A stretch of 44,622 bases of DNA from Gallionellales bacterium GWA2_60_142 (GCA_001801085.1 MGWR01000048.1:1-44622); one strand, 5' to 3'; positions 25,960 through 34,726 are shown, numbered from the stretch's first letter. Numbers and translations are program-made. The notes: generated by a model from the sequence alone, not told the origin.

Positions 25960-27153
25960 GTGTCTCTCTCCACTCGCGTACAAGCCATCAAACCCTCCCC
26001 CACTCTGGCCGTCGCCGCCCGCGCGGCGAAGCTGAAGGCCGAAGGCAAGGACATCATCGGACTGGGCACCGGCGAGCCGGATTTCGACACACCGCAGCAC
26101 ATCAAAGACGCCGCGATCGGCGCGATCAACAAGGGCTTCACCAAGTACACCGCAGTCGGCGGCACGCCATCGCTGAAGCAGGCGATCATCGCCAAGCTCA
26201 AGCGCGACAACGGGCTGGATTACACCGCAAAGCAGATACTGGTTTCCTGCGGCGGCAAGCAGAGTTTCTTCAACCTCGCGCTGGCAACCATCAATCCCGG
26301 TGACGAAGTCATCATCACTGCGCCGTACTGGGTGTCCTATCCCGATATTGTCATCATCGCCGAAGGCAAACCGGTGATCGTGCAGGCCGATATCGCGCAG
26401 GGCTTCAAGCTGACACCGGCGCAACTGGAAGCGGCGATCACACCGAAAACCCGGATGATCATGATCAACAGCCCGAGCAACCCTTCCGGCGCGATGTATT
26501 CGCTGGATGACCTGAAGGCGCTGGGCGAGGTGCTGCGCAAGCACCCGAATATTTTCATTGCAACAGACGACATGTACGAGCACATCCAGCTCGGCGAAGA
26601 CAAGTTCTACAACATCCTGAACGCCTGCCCCGACCTGTATCCACGCACCATGGTGCTGAACGGTGTGTCGAAGGCCTATGCGATGACCGGCTGGCGCATC
26701 GGCTATGCCGCAGGCCCGGAGAACATCATCACCGCGATGGAAAACGTGCAGTCGCAGAGCACCTCGAACCCGACCTCGATCTCGCAGGTAGCCGCCGAGG
26801 CCGCGCTGAACGGCGACCAGAACTGCCTCGCACCGATGATAGCGGCGTTCCGCGAACGTCACGAGTTCGTGGTGGATGCGTTCAACAAGATACCCGGCTT
26901 GAAGTGCATCAAGGCGGGCGGCGCCTTCTACGCCTTCCCCGATGCGCGCGAGGCCATCGCTCGCCTGCACCAGCAGGGCAAGATCAAGGAAACCACCGAC
27001 ATCGCGCTGTCCGAATATCTGCTGGCGGAAGCCGGCGTCGCAGTGGTGCCCGGCTCGGCGTTCGGCAGCGAAGGCTACTTCCGCATCTCGTTCGCGACTT
27101 CTATGGAAAACCTCAGAAATGCGCTTGAGCGCATAGCGAAAGCGCTTTCCTGA
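25960..27153 (+). CDS. aspC: pyridoxal phosphate-dependent aspartate aminotransferase
   Basis: The 397-residue product is a class I aminotransferase. It shows GLGTGEPDFDTPQHI near the start, the SPSNPSGAMYS motif, and GVSKAYAMTGWRIGYAAGP containing the PLP lysine (SK). The C-terminal RISFATSMENL has the substrate-binding Arg. It most resembles bacterial aspartate aminotransferases of the Igamma/Ib type. Start GTG 25960 has AGGA eight bases upstream; the frame continues upstream but overlaps the DUF2784 gene. A second, diverged copy of its last codons follows after 42 bases. Confidence 0.93.
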   Translation: MSLSTRVQAIKPSPTLAVAARAAKLKAEGKDIIGLGTGEPDFDTPQHIKDAAIGAINKGFTKYTAVGGTPSLKQAIIAKLKRDNGLDYTAKQILVSCGGKQSFFNLALATINPGDEVIITAPYWVSYPDIVIIAEGKPVIVQADIAQGFKLTPAQLEAAITPKTRMIMINSPSNPSGAMYSLDDLKALGEVLRKHPNIFIATDDMYEHIQLGEDKFYNILNACPDLYPRTMVLNGVSKAYAMTGWRIGYAAGPENIITAMENVQSQSTSNPTSISQVAAEAALNGDQNCLAPMIAAFRERHEFVVDAFNKIPGLKCIKAGGAFYAFPDAREAIARLHQQGKIKETTDIALSEYLLAEAGVAVVPGSAFGSEGYFRISFATSMENLRNALERIAKALS

Positions 27154-27195
27154 GGTTTCGGTGAAGGCTAACCCTTGAGGTTACGCCGGAGCCAC

Positions 27196-27240
27196 AACCT
27201 CAAGGCTGCGTTGGCGCGCATCGCAAAGGCGCTTTCCTGA
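27196..27240 (+). pseudogene. relic of an aminotransferase 3' end
   Basis: In frame, this stretch reads NLKAALARIAKALS and then stop, against NLRNALERIAKALS and stop at the end of the gene just upstream. The two share 11 of 14 residues with several silent differences, and the last ten bases before and including the stop are identical. No start or upstream homology is seen, so it is a leftover, not a gene. Confidence 0.65.
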
Positions 27241-27261
27241 TCCTTGTCGTTGCTGCATAAA

Positions 27262-27296
27262 GAAAAAGCCGTTCATCACGAACGGCTTTTTTGTTT
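27262..27296. terminator. intrinsic terminator between convergent genes
   Basis: AAAAGCCGTTC-ATCAC-GAACGGCTTTTTT, with A and T runs on either side. It can serve the aminotransferase gene on the plus strand and the cyclase gene on the minus strand. Confidence 0.85.
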
Positions 27297-27310
27297 GCGA
27301 GCTCGAAATC

Positions 27311-30300
27311 CTAGCGTATCCGCACCGTCGGCACGCCGGTGGTTCCGCCAACCTGCAACGCTGCCGCTCCCATCCCCGTGCGCATGGACAATTCCGCGGT
27401 GACCTGCCCGGACAGCTGCTGCTTTGCCACATCCAGCGAACCGGTAGCATTCAGCACACCAGCCTTCATTTTGAGTCTGCGGAAACGATAGTTGCCGTTC
27501 TCGAAACTCAGGTCGCCACTCAGCTCGTCGAAGTGGGTGCGGCCACCCGGCTGGCTTGTCCGAAGGTGCAACCGGGCGGTCTCAACGATATCGAAGCCAC
27601 TGATCACGCCCTTACTGACGACGAACGTGCCGTCCAGAATCAAAGAGCCGGGCAATTTCGCCAGACTGTCCGCGCGCATCCGGAAGCGAGCCGTGCCGTC
27701 CATATCGCCGCTCAGTGCCGTGCCGAGCTTCTGCACGGTGACGACCTTGGCGATCAGATCGCCCTGCGCCTGCCAGCCGGCGCTCCATGACAATTCGAGC
27801 TTGCCCAGCAAACGGCCATCCATGATGCTGCCGTCCAGCTCGGTGATGATGAGCCGATCCCGGGTCAGCTCGCCCTTGGCATTCAATTCGTCGAACGTCC
27901 AGGCCGGCAATAGCGGCAACGTGCTGCCGCGCACCATGATATCGACCTTCTGCTTGCCGCCCGGCACGCCCGAGATATCCAGCGCGAACTTGTTGTCGCC
28001 GGCATACAGCTTGGCTTGAGCAAACGCCCCGGCAGCATCGAAATCCAGCTCACCAGCTATACCCGAAAGCTGCAAACCGTCCGTCTCCAATACACCCTGG
28101 CTCAGTTCGACGCGCCCGACTGGATATTGCGCATCCGTAGCGAGTTGTTGCAGCCAATTCGACAGTTGCCGCAACACCGCACCGTTGACCTGCAATCCTT
28201 CCAGACCGAGCCTGTCGATTGCTCTGGTTGACGAGAACAATGCCGAGAATGCGAAGTCCAGCCTAACCTGCTTCACTTTGATCTGCTTTGCCTCTCCGAC
28301 CGACACGTCGCCCAGATCCAACTGCGGTGTCGGTAATATCCGGCCGGATATCTGTCCGATATGCACGGGCTGCTTCATTTGCGCCGACAGTTTCTGTTCG
28401 ATGCCGCTCGCATATTCCCGCATCGGCAAGACAAAAGGCGCGACGAACAGCGCAACGATCAGCAGTACGAACAGGCCCGCGCCGACCTTGCCCCAAGGAA
28501 CGGGCTTGCGGCGGGCGCGAACTGCCAGAGCCTCTTCGCGCTGCGGTGGCTGCGGCGGCTGAACGGCACGTTCTTCCTTCGTCTGGGCCGCGCGCTGCTC
28601 CGCCTTGGACCAAGCCTTGGCTTGCTCTGCCGCCATTGCCGCGATCTCTTCTTCGGTCGGCATATGCGCCTCGGCTTTCGCCTCTGGCTTGGCGGACGGC
28701 TCAGTTCGAAGTTCCGGTTTCGCCACAGCCTGTTCGGCCGGCGGCGCCCCGGACGGGCGCACTTCGGTCGACGCCGGGACTGCGTCCAACCCCTCCAGCT
28801 TGATGTCGTCGAATCCGCTCTCCGACTCCGGCGTCGGCTCTTCCGCCGCCGGTTCGCTCTGAGTCAGATCGCCCACGCTCGGCGCGAATACGAAAGGCTC
28901 CAGCGTGATCGGCGGCGCGGTCTCGACGATGCGAGGCGCGACTTCCGCGGTGGAAAGATCGACCAGTTCGTAGACCGCATGTTCGCGCCCATGCTTATCC
29001 TGCTGCAATCCGCGATACTGGAACAAATCCGCGTATTCGTCGCTCAATCTGGAGATGAAATCGTAATAAGGGCGCGAGATGTATATCTGGTCGATGCCGG
29101 CAAAACTCATCACGCGTTGCGCATCGTTAATGCCATCGCCGACCATGTTGCTCTGGCCGTTCATGTCCTTGACGATGCTGACCGGGCCCAGATGGATGCC
29201 GGTGCGCACTTCGAGTTCGGGATAATCCTGGTGCTGATGGGCCGTCACTGCCTTGCGGAACTGCCGCGCGACTTCCAGTGCATCCTCGGGATGCTGCAGG
29301 AAGCCGATCGCCGCGCCGTCGCCGGTATCCAGAATGATGCGCTCGTCGCCGTCCAGTTCCGCGAGACAATCGGAGACGAGCTGGTTGAAGCGCTTCTTGA
29401 TCTTAATCTGCTTGTTGACCGGCTGCTTGGTGTAGCCGACGACATCGAAGAACAGCACCGTCGCGCTGGTCGAACGCTGGTATTTCGCGCCTGCCGATTT
29501 CAGTGTGGCCGCCATCTTGGCAAGCCGCTGCGCCTCTTGCTCGGCCTTCAATGATTCCTCTTCGATACGCTCAGCCTCAGCTTCACGCTGCACCATTTTT
29601 CCTGCGCCCCGAGCTTCATCATGCGCCTTCGCTTTGGCCTCTGCCGCCTGACGCTTGAGCTCCTCGGCCTCTTCACGCGCCAAAGCCGCATCCTGCTCCG
29701 CTTTCAGGCGGGCCGCATCGGCTTCCTTCTGCAGCTTCTGCATCGCCGCCTCGATCTCGGCCTTGGCCTGGGCGGCTTCCTGCGCCACTTTCAGACGCGC
29801 CCGCTCGGCTTCCTCGGCCTGTTCCTTGGCGCGACGCTCGACTTCTTCGCGCGCACGGATCGCCTCTGCCGCCATTTGTCGGGCCTGATCTGCTTCTTCG
29901 CGAGCCTTTGCGGCTTCCTGTTCGGCCTTGAGACGAGCCGCTTCCGCGTCTTGCTGGGCCTTCAATTTCGCGGCCTCGATCTCCTTCCGCGCGCCGGCTT
30001 CGGCCTCCGCATGAGCGAGCGCCTCGACCTCCGCCTTCGCTTGTGCCTCCGCCACCAGTTGCCTGGACTGCTCGGCCTCTTCGCGCGCCTTGTTCGCCTC
30101 CTCGCGTGCCTTGTTCGCTTCTTCGCGCGCTTTCGCAGCATCCTGCTCGGCCTTGAAGCGCACCGTCTCGGCCTCCTGCTGCGCCTTCAGTTTCGCGGCT
30201 TCGATCTCCTTGTGCGTCCTGACTTCCACCTCCGCATGGGCGAGCGCCTCGGCCTCGGCCTTCGCCTGAGCTTCCGCCACCAGCCTCTTCGCCTGTTCGG

Positions 30301-32485
30301 CCTCCTCGTGCGCAGTGACCGCCTCATCCCGCGCCTTGGACGCCTCCCGCTCCGCCTGCTGGCGCACCGCCTCGGCATACCGCTGCGCCTTCAATTTCGC
30401 CGCCTCGGCCTCCTCGCGCGCCCTCGCTTCCGCTTCGGCATGCGCCAGCACTTCGACCTCGGCCTTCGCCTGCGCCTCCACCACCAGTCTCTTGGCTTGT
30501 TCTGCTTCCTCGCGCGCCCAAGCCGTCTCTTCCTGTGCTCTGGCCACATCCTGGCGCGCCTTCGCGGCATCTTCTTCCGCCTTCTGCCTCGCCGCTTCGG
30601 CTTCCTGTTGCGCCCTCAGCTTGACCGCCTCGGTTTCCTTGCGCACCTTGATCTCGGCCTTCGCAAGCGCTTCGGCCTCCAGCCTGGCCTGTGCCTCCAC
30701 GACCTTGCGTCTGGACAACTCCGCTTCGGCCTTCGCCTGCGCCTCGGCAAGCTCGGCCCGCGCCTGTTCGGCCTCCTGTTCCGCCTTCAGCTTGGCCTCT
30801 TCCGCCATCTCCCTGGCGCGGTGCTCGATCTCTTCGCGCGCCAAGGCGGCTTCTTCTGCCTGTCGCGAGGCCTGCATGGCCTCCTCCCGCGCCTTGGTCG
30901 CTTCCTGCTCCGCCTTCTGGCGCGCCGCTTCGGTCTCCTGTTGCGCCTTCAGTTTCACCGTCTCGGCCTCTTCGCGCACCCGGGCTTCCGCCTGTGCATG
31001 TGCAAGCGCATCGACCTCGGCCTTGGCCTGCGCCTCGGCCACCAGCCGCTTGGCCTGTTCGGCTTCCCCACGAGCCACCATTGCTTCTTCTCGCGCTATG
31101 GCCGCGTCCTGCTCCGCCGTCAGACGCGCCGCTTCGGCTTCCTGCCGGGCTTTCTGTTTCTCCGCTTCGGCTTCCTTGCGCACCCTGACTTCGATCTCGG
31201 CATGCGCAACCGCTTCGGCCTCGGCCTTTGCCTGAGCTTCCGCCGCTTGCTGCCTGGCCTGCTCCGCCTCCGCCTTTGCCTGCGCTTCGGCAAACTCGGC
31301 CCGCGCCTGAGCCGCTTCCTGCTCCGCCTTCAGCCGGGCCGCCTCGGCTGCCTGACGCTTGGCCTGCTCGGCGTCCTCCCGCGCAGCAGACGCTTCCCGC
31401 TCGGCTTTCAGGCGGGCCTCTTCGGCCTCCTGCTGCGCCTTCAGTTTCACCGCCTCGATTTCCTTGCGCGCGTTGGCGGCCGCCTCGGCATATGCGCGCG
31501 CTTCGGCTTCGGCCTTCGCCTGCGCCTGTGCGAGCTCTGCACGCGCGAGCGCCGCCTTCTGTCTTGCCGCTTCGGCCTGCTCCAGCGCCTGGTGCTCGGC
31601 CTCCTCGCGCGCCCTGACCGCTTCTGCAGCCAGACGCTTGGCCTGTTCCGCCTCCTGTCGCGCCTTGGCCGTTTCCTGCTCGGCCTTCAGGCGAGCCGCT
31701 TCGGCTTCATGCTGCGCCTTCAATTTCGCCGCGTCGATCTCTTTGCGGGCGCTCGCAGCCGCCTCCGCATGGGCGCGCGCCTCGGCTTCCGCCTTCGCCT
31801 GGGCCTCCGCCATCTGCCGCCGCGCCTGCTCAGCTTCCTCGCGCGCCTTCGCGGCTTCCTGTTCCGCCTTCTTGCGAACCGCTTCGGCCTCCTGCTGCGC
31901 CTTCAGCTTTGCAGCTTCGATCTCCTTGCGCGCCTTGGCTGCCGCCTCGGCATGGGATCGCGCCTCGGCCTCGGCTTTCGCTTGGGTCGCCGCCAGCTCG
32001 GCACGCACTCTGACGGCCTCCTGCTCGGCCTTCTGTTTGGCCGCCATGGCTTGCGCCTCGGCTTCCTTTTTCTCGGCCTCCAGCCGGGCTCCTTCGGCAG
32101 CCAGAGCCTCCGGTGTCGGCACGCGGAACGCGGCCGTGAAATCCAGTTCGCCGAGATCCGCCGTCGCGGCAGGCTTCTTCAGCGGCGAGGCCATTCCCGG
32201 TGTCGCAGACGAAACAGATTTGGGGGGAACCACCATCTTCGGAATATTGCCTGCCAAGGCTTCTCGTGCCGTGTCCTGGATAAAACCGGAACGCAGCAAT
32301 TCCTTGAACGAGTCGTCCAGGATTCTCCTGAGGCTGGGAGCGGCATGCTTGCTGATCTCGTCGAACGAAGATTTTCCGTCCACCATCAGCAGGGCGCGCT
32401 TGATGTCCCCCGACAGGCTTGGTCGCCTGCTGCGAATCTCTTCTTCGCCCTTGGCGGTTCTTATGAAAGTGATTTTGCCGTCCAT
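27311..32485 (-). CDS. giant coiled-coil nucleotidyl cyclase with membrane segment and AsmA-like domain
   Basis: This is a 1724-residue protein. Residues 1-75 look like a small regulatory domain (SGDIKRALLMVDGKSSFDEI). About 125-990 is an Ala/Glu/Lys coiled coil. At about 1000-1180 lies a class III cyclase domain, with metal-binding Asp1014 in FFDVVGYT, Asp1056 in LDTGDGAAIGF, TGIHLGPVSIV, and the Asn/Arg pair in GDGINDAQRV. A Pro/Glu linker follows, then one membrane helix (about 1330-1355) and an AsmA-like C-terminus (about 1360-1724). The cyclase would be cytoplasmic and the AsmA part periplasmic. The Lys that selects ATP in adenylate cyclases appears to be Leu, so substrate and activity are uncertain. 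An HD-GYP gene lies upstream. Confidence 0.85.
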   Translation of the reverse strand: MDGKITFIRTAKGEEEIRSRRPSLSGDIKRALLMVDGKSSFDEISKHAAPSLRRILDDSFKELLRSGFIQDTAREALAGNIPKMVVPPKSVSSATPGMASPLKKPAATADLGELDFTAAFRVPTPEALAAEGARLEAEKKEAEAQAMAAKQKAEQEAVRVRAELAATQAKAEAEARSHAEAAAKARKEIEAAKLKAQQEAEAVRKKAEQEAAKAREEAEQARRQMAEAQAKAEAEARAHAEAAASARKEIDAAKLKAQHEAEAARLKAEQETAKARQEAEQAKRLAAEAVRAREEAEHQALEQAEAARQKAALARAELAQAQAKAEAEARAYAEAAANARKEIEAVKLKAQQEAEEARLKAEREASAAREDAEQAKRQAAEAARLKAEQEAAQARAEFAEAQAKAEAEQARQQAAEAQAKAEAEAVAHAEIEVRVRKEAEAEKQKARQEAEAARLTAEQDAAIAREEAMVARGEAEQAKRLVAEAQAKAEVDALAHAQAEARVREEAETVKLKAQQETEAARQKAEQEATKAREEAMQASRQAEEAALAREEIEHRAREMAEEAKLKAEQEAEQARAELAEAQAKAEAELSRRKVVEAQARLEAEALAKAEIKVRKETEAVKLRAQQEAEAARQKAEEDAAKARQDVARAQEETAWAREEAEQAKRLVVEAQAKAEVEVLAHAEAEARAREEAEAAKLKAQRYAEAVRQQAEREASKARDEAVTAHEEAEQAKRLVAEAQAKAEAEALAHAEVEVRTHKEIEAAKLKAQQEAETVRFKAEQDAAKAREEANKAREEANKAREEAEQSRQLVAEAQAKAEVEALAHAEAEAGARKEIEAAKLKAQQDAEAARLKAEQEAAKAREEADQARQMAAEAIRAREEVERRAKEQAEEAERARLKVAQEAAQAKAEIEAAMQKLQKEADAARLKAEQDAALAREEAEELKRQAAEAKAKAHDEARGAGKMVQREAEAERIEEESLKAEQEAQRLAKMAATLKSAGAKYQRSTSATVLFFDVVGYTKQPVNKQIKIKKRFNQLVSDCLAELDGDERIILDTGDGAAIGFLQHPEDALEVARQFRKAVTAHQHQDYPELEVRTGIHLGPVSIVKDMNGQSNMVGDGINDAQRVMSFAGIDQIYISRPYYDFISRLSDEYADLFQYRGLQQDKHGREHAVYELVDLSTAEVAPRIVETAPPITLEPFVFAPSVGDLTQSEPAAEEPTPESESGFDDIKLEGLDAVPASTEVRPSGAPPAEQAVAKPELRTEPSAKPEAKAEAHMPTEEEIAAMAAEQAKAWSKAEQRAAQTKEERAVQPPQPPQREEALAVRARRKPVPWGKVGAGLFVLLIVALFVAPFVLPMREYASGIEQKLSAQMKQPVHIGQISGRILPTPQLDLGDVSVGEAKQIKVKQVRLDFAFSALFSSTRAIDRLGLEGLQVNGAVLRQLSNWLQQLATDAQYPVGRVELSQGVLETDGLQLSGIAGELDFDAAGAFAQAKLYAGDNKFALDISGVPGGKQKVDIMVRGSTLPLLPAWTFDELNAKGELTRDRLIITELDGSIMDGRLLGKLELSWSAGWQAQGDLIAKVVTVQKLGTALSGDMDGTARFRMRADSLAKLPGSLILDGTFVVSKGVISGFDIVETARLHLRTSQPGGRTHFDELSGDLSFENGNYRFRRLKMKAGVLNATGSLDVAKQQLSGQVTAELSMRTGMGAAALQVGGTTGVPTVRIR
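29640..32070 (-). repeat. tandem-repeat-rich coding region (coiled coil)
   Basis: About 2.4 kb of the cyclase gene encodes diverged repeats of roughly 60 residues around EAQAKAEAEA, KEIEAAKLKAQQEAE and EQEAAKAREEAEQAKR. Micro-tandems such as EEANKAREEANKAREEAE also occur. Copies differ at many silent sites, so the expansion looks old with some recent duplication. Confidence 0.8.
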
Positions 32486-32508
32486 ATTTTATCGATGCCT
32501 GTTCGGAC

Positions 32509-32577
32509 TCATCGCGTCCCGTCTGATTTTGGCCTCGCCCGATCATCGTCAGACTTGTTGCCGAACAGCTTGTTCAT
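32509..32577 (-). CDS. possible 22-residue leader peptide
   Basis: ATG 32577 has GGTGG six bases upstream and opens the frame MNKLFGNKSDDDRARPKSDG, ending at TGA 32509, 23 bases before the cyclase gene. It could be a leader peptide, a decayed N-terminus or chance. The rest of the 286-base gap up to the HD-GYP gene shows no supported gene. Confidence 0.2.
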   Translation of the reverse strand: MNKLFGNKSDDDRARPKSDGTR

Positions 32578-32771
32578 GAATCCACCGGGTTTTCGCGCAA
32601 ATGGAATCTTGCGCCGGCTTCGGATTCTCCGGTATGCGGTCGAGTCTGTCCAGATTCATCGTCTGCCTGCCGGACTATCCATGGCAAGTGCGTTGACACC
32701 GATTTAGCCGGTGCAACAGGAATTTCGTTATCGGAGGTACGCAGAAATTTGCAGCGCAAGCTGAACAGGCT

Positions 32772-34052
32772 TCATTGGGCGATATACAAGGTCAAAGGAT
32801 GCCCTTCGGAGGCCTCCAGCCGGATCAGTTGCTCGATTTCTGCCGCCGTAAGCACATGATCCTTGGCAAGCAGCAGGTAGCCTTCATGGTGCAACAGATC
32901 GCGGGCTAAACGCTGGCCCGGATGCAGGGAAACCGGCCGCAACGGCATTTCGACAAATTCGCTGGGCTCGGCTTCGGCGAGTACTGCGCTGAACACGTCA
33001 ACCACACTGGAGTCGTAACGTTTGCCGCGGTTCTCGACCAGATAATGCAGCGCCTCGATCCGGTTGAACCGGTGAGCGGTCGTCAAACCCAGCTGGAGAG
33101 CATCGAAATCGTTGACCACCGACAATATCCGCGCCCCCAATGGAATCTCCATGCCGCTGATGCCATCCGGATAGCCGTGTCCGTCGAATTGTTCATGGTG
33201 ATGCCGTACCAACACCGCCGCCCCCGCAAGTTGTTCGATCGGCATTAGCAGCATCTGACCGCGCGCAGAATGCTTCATCACCTCGGCGCGCAACTCCGGG
33301 CTCAGCGTGTTGAACGGGCGCTCGAATGCCACGTCGGGCAAGCCGAGTTTGCCGATATCGTGCAGCAGCGCCGCCAGAAAAACCTCCTGCGCCGCCTTCT
33401 CTTCCATGCCCAGTTTTTTGGCGACCTTGCGCGCGAGTTCGGCAACCCGGCGCGAATGCCCCGCCAATACGCCACCGCGAAGCTCCATCATGCTCGAGAA
33501 TACATGCACGGTATTGACGAAACCCTGGCGCAATGCCTTGGTGCGCTCATCCACCTTGGCTTCCAGCGTGGCGTTAAGCGATCTCAATTCCTCGTTCTGT
33601 TCCTGGATCAGCTTCAACAGCCGCGCGTTCTCGCTCATCAGTTGGCGATGGGCCGTCGCCTGCTGCACAGTCAATATCAAGTCTTCATCTTCCCAGGGCT
33701 TGGCGATATAACGCCATATTTTTCCCTTGTTGACGGCTGCAATAGTCGAGTTCACATCGGAATAGCCGGTGAGAAGGATGCGCTTCACATTGGGCCAGCG
33801 CAGAAAAACCTGCTCCAGAAATTCCGCCCCCGACATCTCCGGCATGCGCATATCGCTGATGACCGCATCGATGGCTTCGTGCTCCAGAACTTCCAGGCCC
33901 GCTGCAGCAGACTCGGCCGTGAGCACCTCGAACCCCCGGCTGCGCAACAGACGGCGCAATGAACTCAAGATGGATGGCTCGTCATCGACCACCAATATGC
34001 GCGGCACAGCTTCTGCGCCGACGGCCTGATCTGATTGTGTAGAAGCGCTCAT
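32772..34052 (-). CDS. response regulator with HD-GYP domain
   Basis: The 426-residue product has a receiver domain (about 17-135) with VVDDEPS, phospho-acceptor Asp in VISDMRMPEM, and the KPWEDEDL lysine. A coiled-coil linker follows (about 140-180), then an HD-GYP domain with LLHDIGKLGLPD and HHHEQFDGHGYPDGI. A C-terminal extension of about 70 residues is of unknown type. HD-GYP proteins typically hydrolyse cyclic di-GMP. All main HD and GYP residues are present, so the protein is probably active. No histidine kinase gene is adjacent. It is upstream of the cyclase gene on the same strand. Confidence 0.92.
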   Translation of the reverse strand: MSASTQSDQAVGAEAVPRILVVDDEPSILSSLRRLLRSRGFEVLTAESAAAGLEVLEHEAIDAVISDMRMPEMSGAEFLEQVFLRWPNVKRILLTGYSDVNSTIAAVNKGKIWRYIAKPWEDEDLILTVQQATAHRQLMSENARLLKLIQEQNEELRSLNATLEAKVDERTKALRQGFVNTVHVFSSMMELRGGVLAGHSRRVAELARKVAKKLGMEEKAAQEVFLAALLHDIGKLGLPDVAFERPFNTLSPELRAEVMKHSARGQMLLMPIEQLAGAAVLVRHHHEQFDGHGYPDGISGMEIPLGARILSVVNDFDALQLGLTTAHRFNRIEALHYLVENRGKRYDSSVVDVFSAVLAEAEPSEFVEMPLRPVSLHPGQRLARDLLHHEGYLLLAKDHVLTAAEIEQLIRLEASEGHPLTLYIAQ

Positions 34053-34108
34053 GAGTATCCCGGGATTTGCTGTTCTTTGGCAGCCGTTCTCAATTTAGGA
34101 GAACTCAA

Positions 34109-34168
34109 ATGGTAACAGCAATCAAGTGGATGGATGAACGGACAAGCCGCGCCCTTTTATCCAGGTAA
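34109..34168 (+). CDS. possible 19-residue small ORF
   Basis: ATG 34109 is preceded by TTTAGGAGAACTCAA, a very good ribosome binding site, and encodes MVTAIKWMDERTSRALLSR. It sits in an otherwise empty stretch (34053-34280), on the opposite strand to its neighbours. No homology can be claimed. Confidence 0.25.
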   Translation: MVTAIKWMDERTSRALLSR

Positions 34169-34280
34169 CCTGCCTGCGTCTCGGGCGAAGAGAAATGCAA
34201 CGCCAGCGCGCGCAGCCGCTCACCTTCACTATGAATTGAAAAGGACGATTGCTTTTGGCTAATAAAGCAACGTGCACCAA

Positions 34281-34313
34281 ACAAAAGGGCCAACCCTACG
34301 GTTGGCCTTTTGT
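34281..34313 (-). terminator. intrinsic terminator after the Cys-rich gene
   Basis: A stem of AAAAGG(G)CCAACC with GGTTGGCCTTTT and a T run on the minus strand, 38 bases after the stop of the small gene. The stem sequence is nearly the same as that of the efp terminator at 34694-34726. Confidence 0.75.
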
Positions 34314-34350
34314 CTGATTAGCAATAGAAATTTGCAATGTCTATTGAACG

Positions 34351-34539
34351 TCAGCGCCGCGCCTTCTCTTCTTCGGCCTCGCAATAACAATCGTGTCGCC
34401 AACGACATTGCTCTTCTTTTTTCTGGGGGCAATTGTCGACGCTGGGCGTCGCGTAACAGGGAACCTGCCCATGTTCTTCCTGAATCTGCCGGATCAATTC
34501 GGCCTGTATGCTGAAGCTGCACCCCTTTTCCGGTTCCAT
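34351..34539 (-). CDS. small Cys-rich protein, unknown function
   Basis: The 62-residue product starts MEPEKGCSFSIQAELIRQIQ and has six cysteines, with C-x6-C-x5-C-x1-C spacing over the last four in DNCPQKKEEQCRWRHDCYC. This may be a metal or redox site. ATG 34539 has a G-rich ribosome site (GGGGGG) upstream, and a terminator follows, which supports it being real. The frame extends to 34584, but that part is not needed. The 154 bases between it and the efp terminator show no clear promoter. Confidence 0.6.
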   Translation of the reverse strand: MEPEKGCSFSIQAELIRQIQEEHGQVPCYATPSVDNCPQKKEEQCRWRHDCYCEAEEEKARR

Positions 34540-34693
34540 GTCGCCCCCCGTCAGTGTAGTCGCTACGTTCAACCGCCGGTACATGCCGGCCTCTCTAAAC
34601 TATGCTGACGAATCCTAGCAACATTGCAACGTAATAAGAATAGACCGAAATATCTATGCAATTCGGCCTATATATTCCATTTCTGACGCCCAA

Positions 34694-34726
34694 ACAAAAA
34701 GGCCAACCTTGCGGCCGGCCTTTTGC
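34694..34726 (-). terminator. intrinsic terminator after efp
   Basis: AAAAAGGCCAACC pairs with GGCCGGCCTTTT across a short loop, with a T run on the minus strand, 21 bases after the efp stop. Confidence 0.8.

Noticed and set aside
29621-32707. 1028-codon open frame on the plus strand
   Set aside because: It is the exact antisense of the Ala/Glu/Lys coiled coil. The Leu/Arg/Phe/Gly-rich product follows from the GC-rich repeat codons, and the sense frame has clear domains at both ends.
32574-32759. 61-codon open frame on the minus strand between HD-GYP and cyclase genes
   Set aside because: No ribosome site or homology; treated as chance.
34105-34293. 62-codon open frame on the minus strand between the HD-GYP gene and the Cys-rich gene
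   Set aside because: No good ribosome site or recognisable feature, and it overlaps the terminator at 34281-34313.
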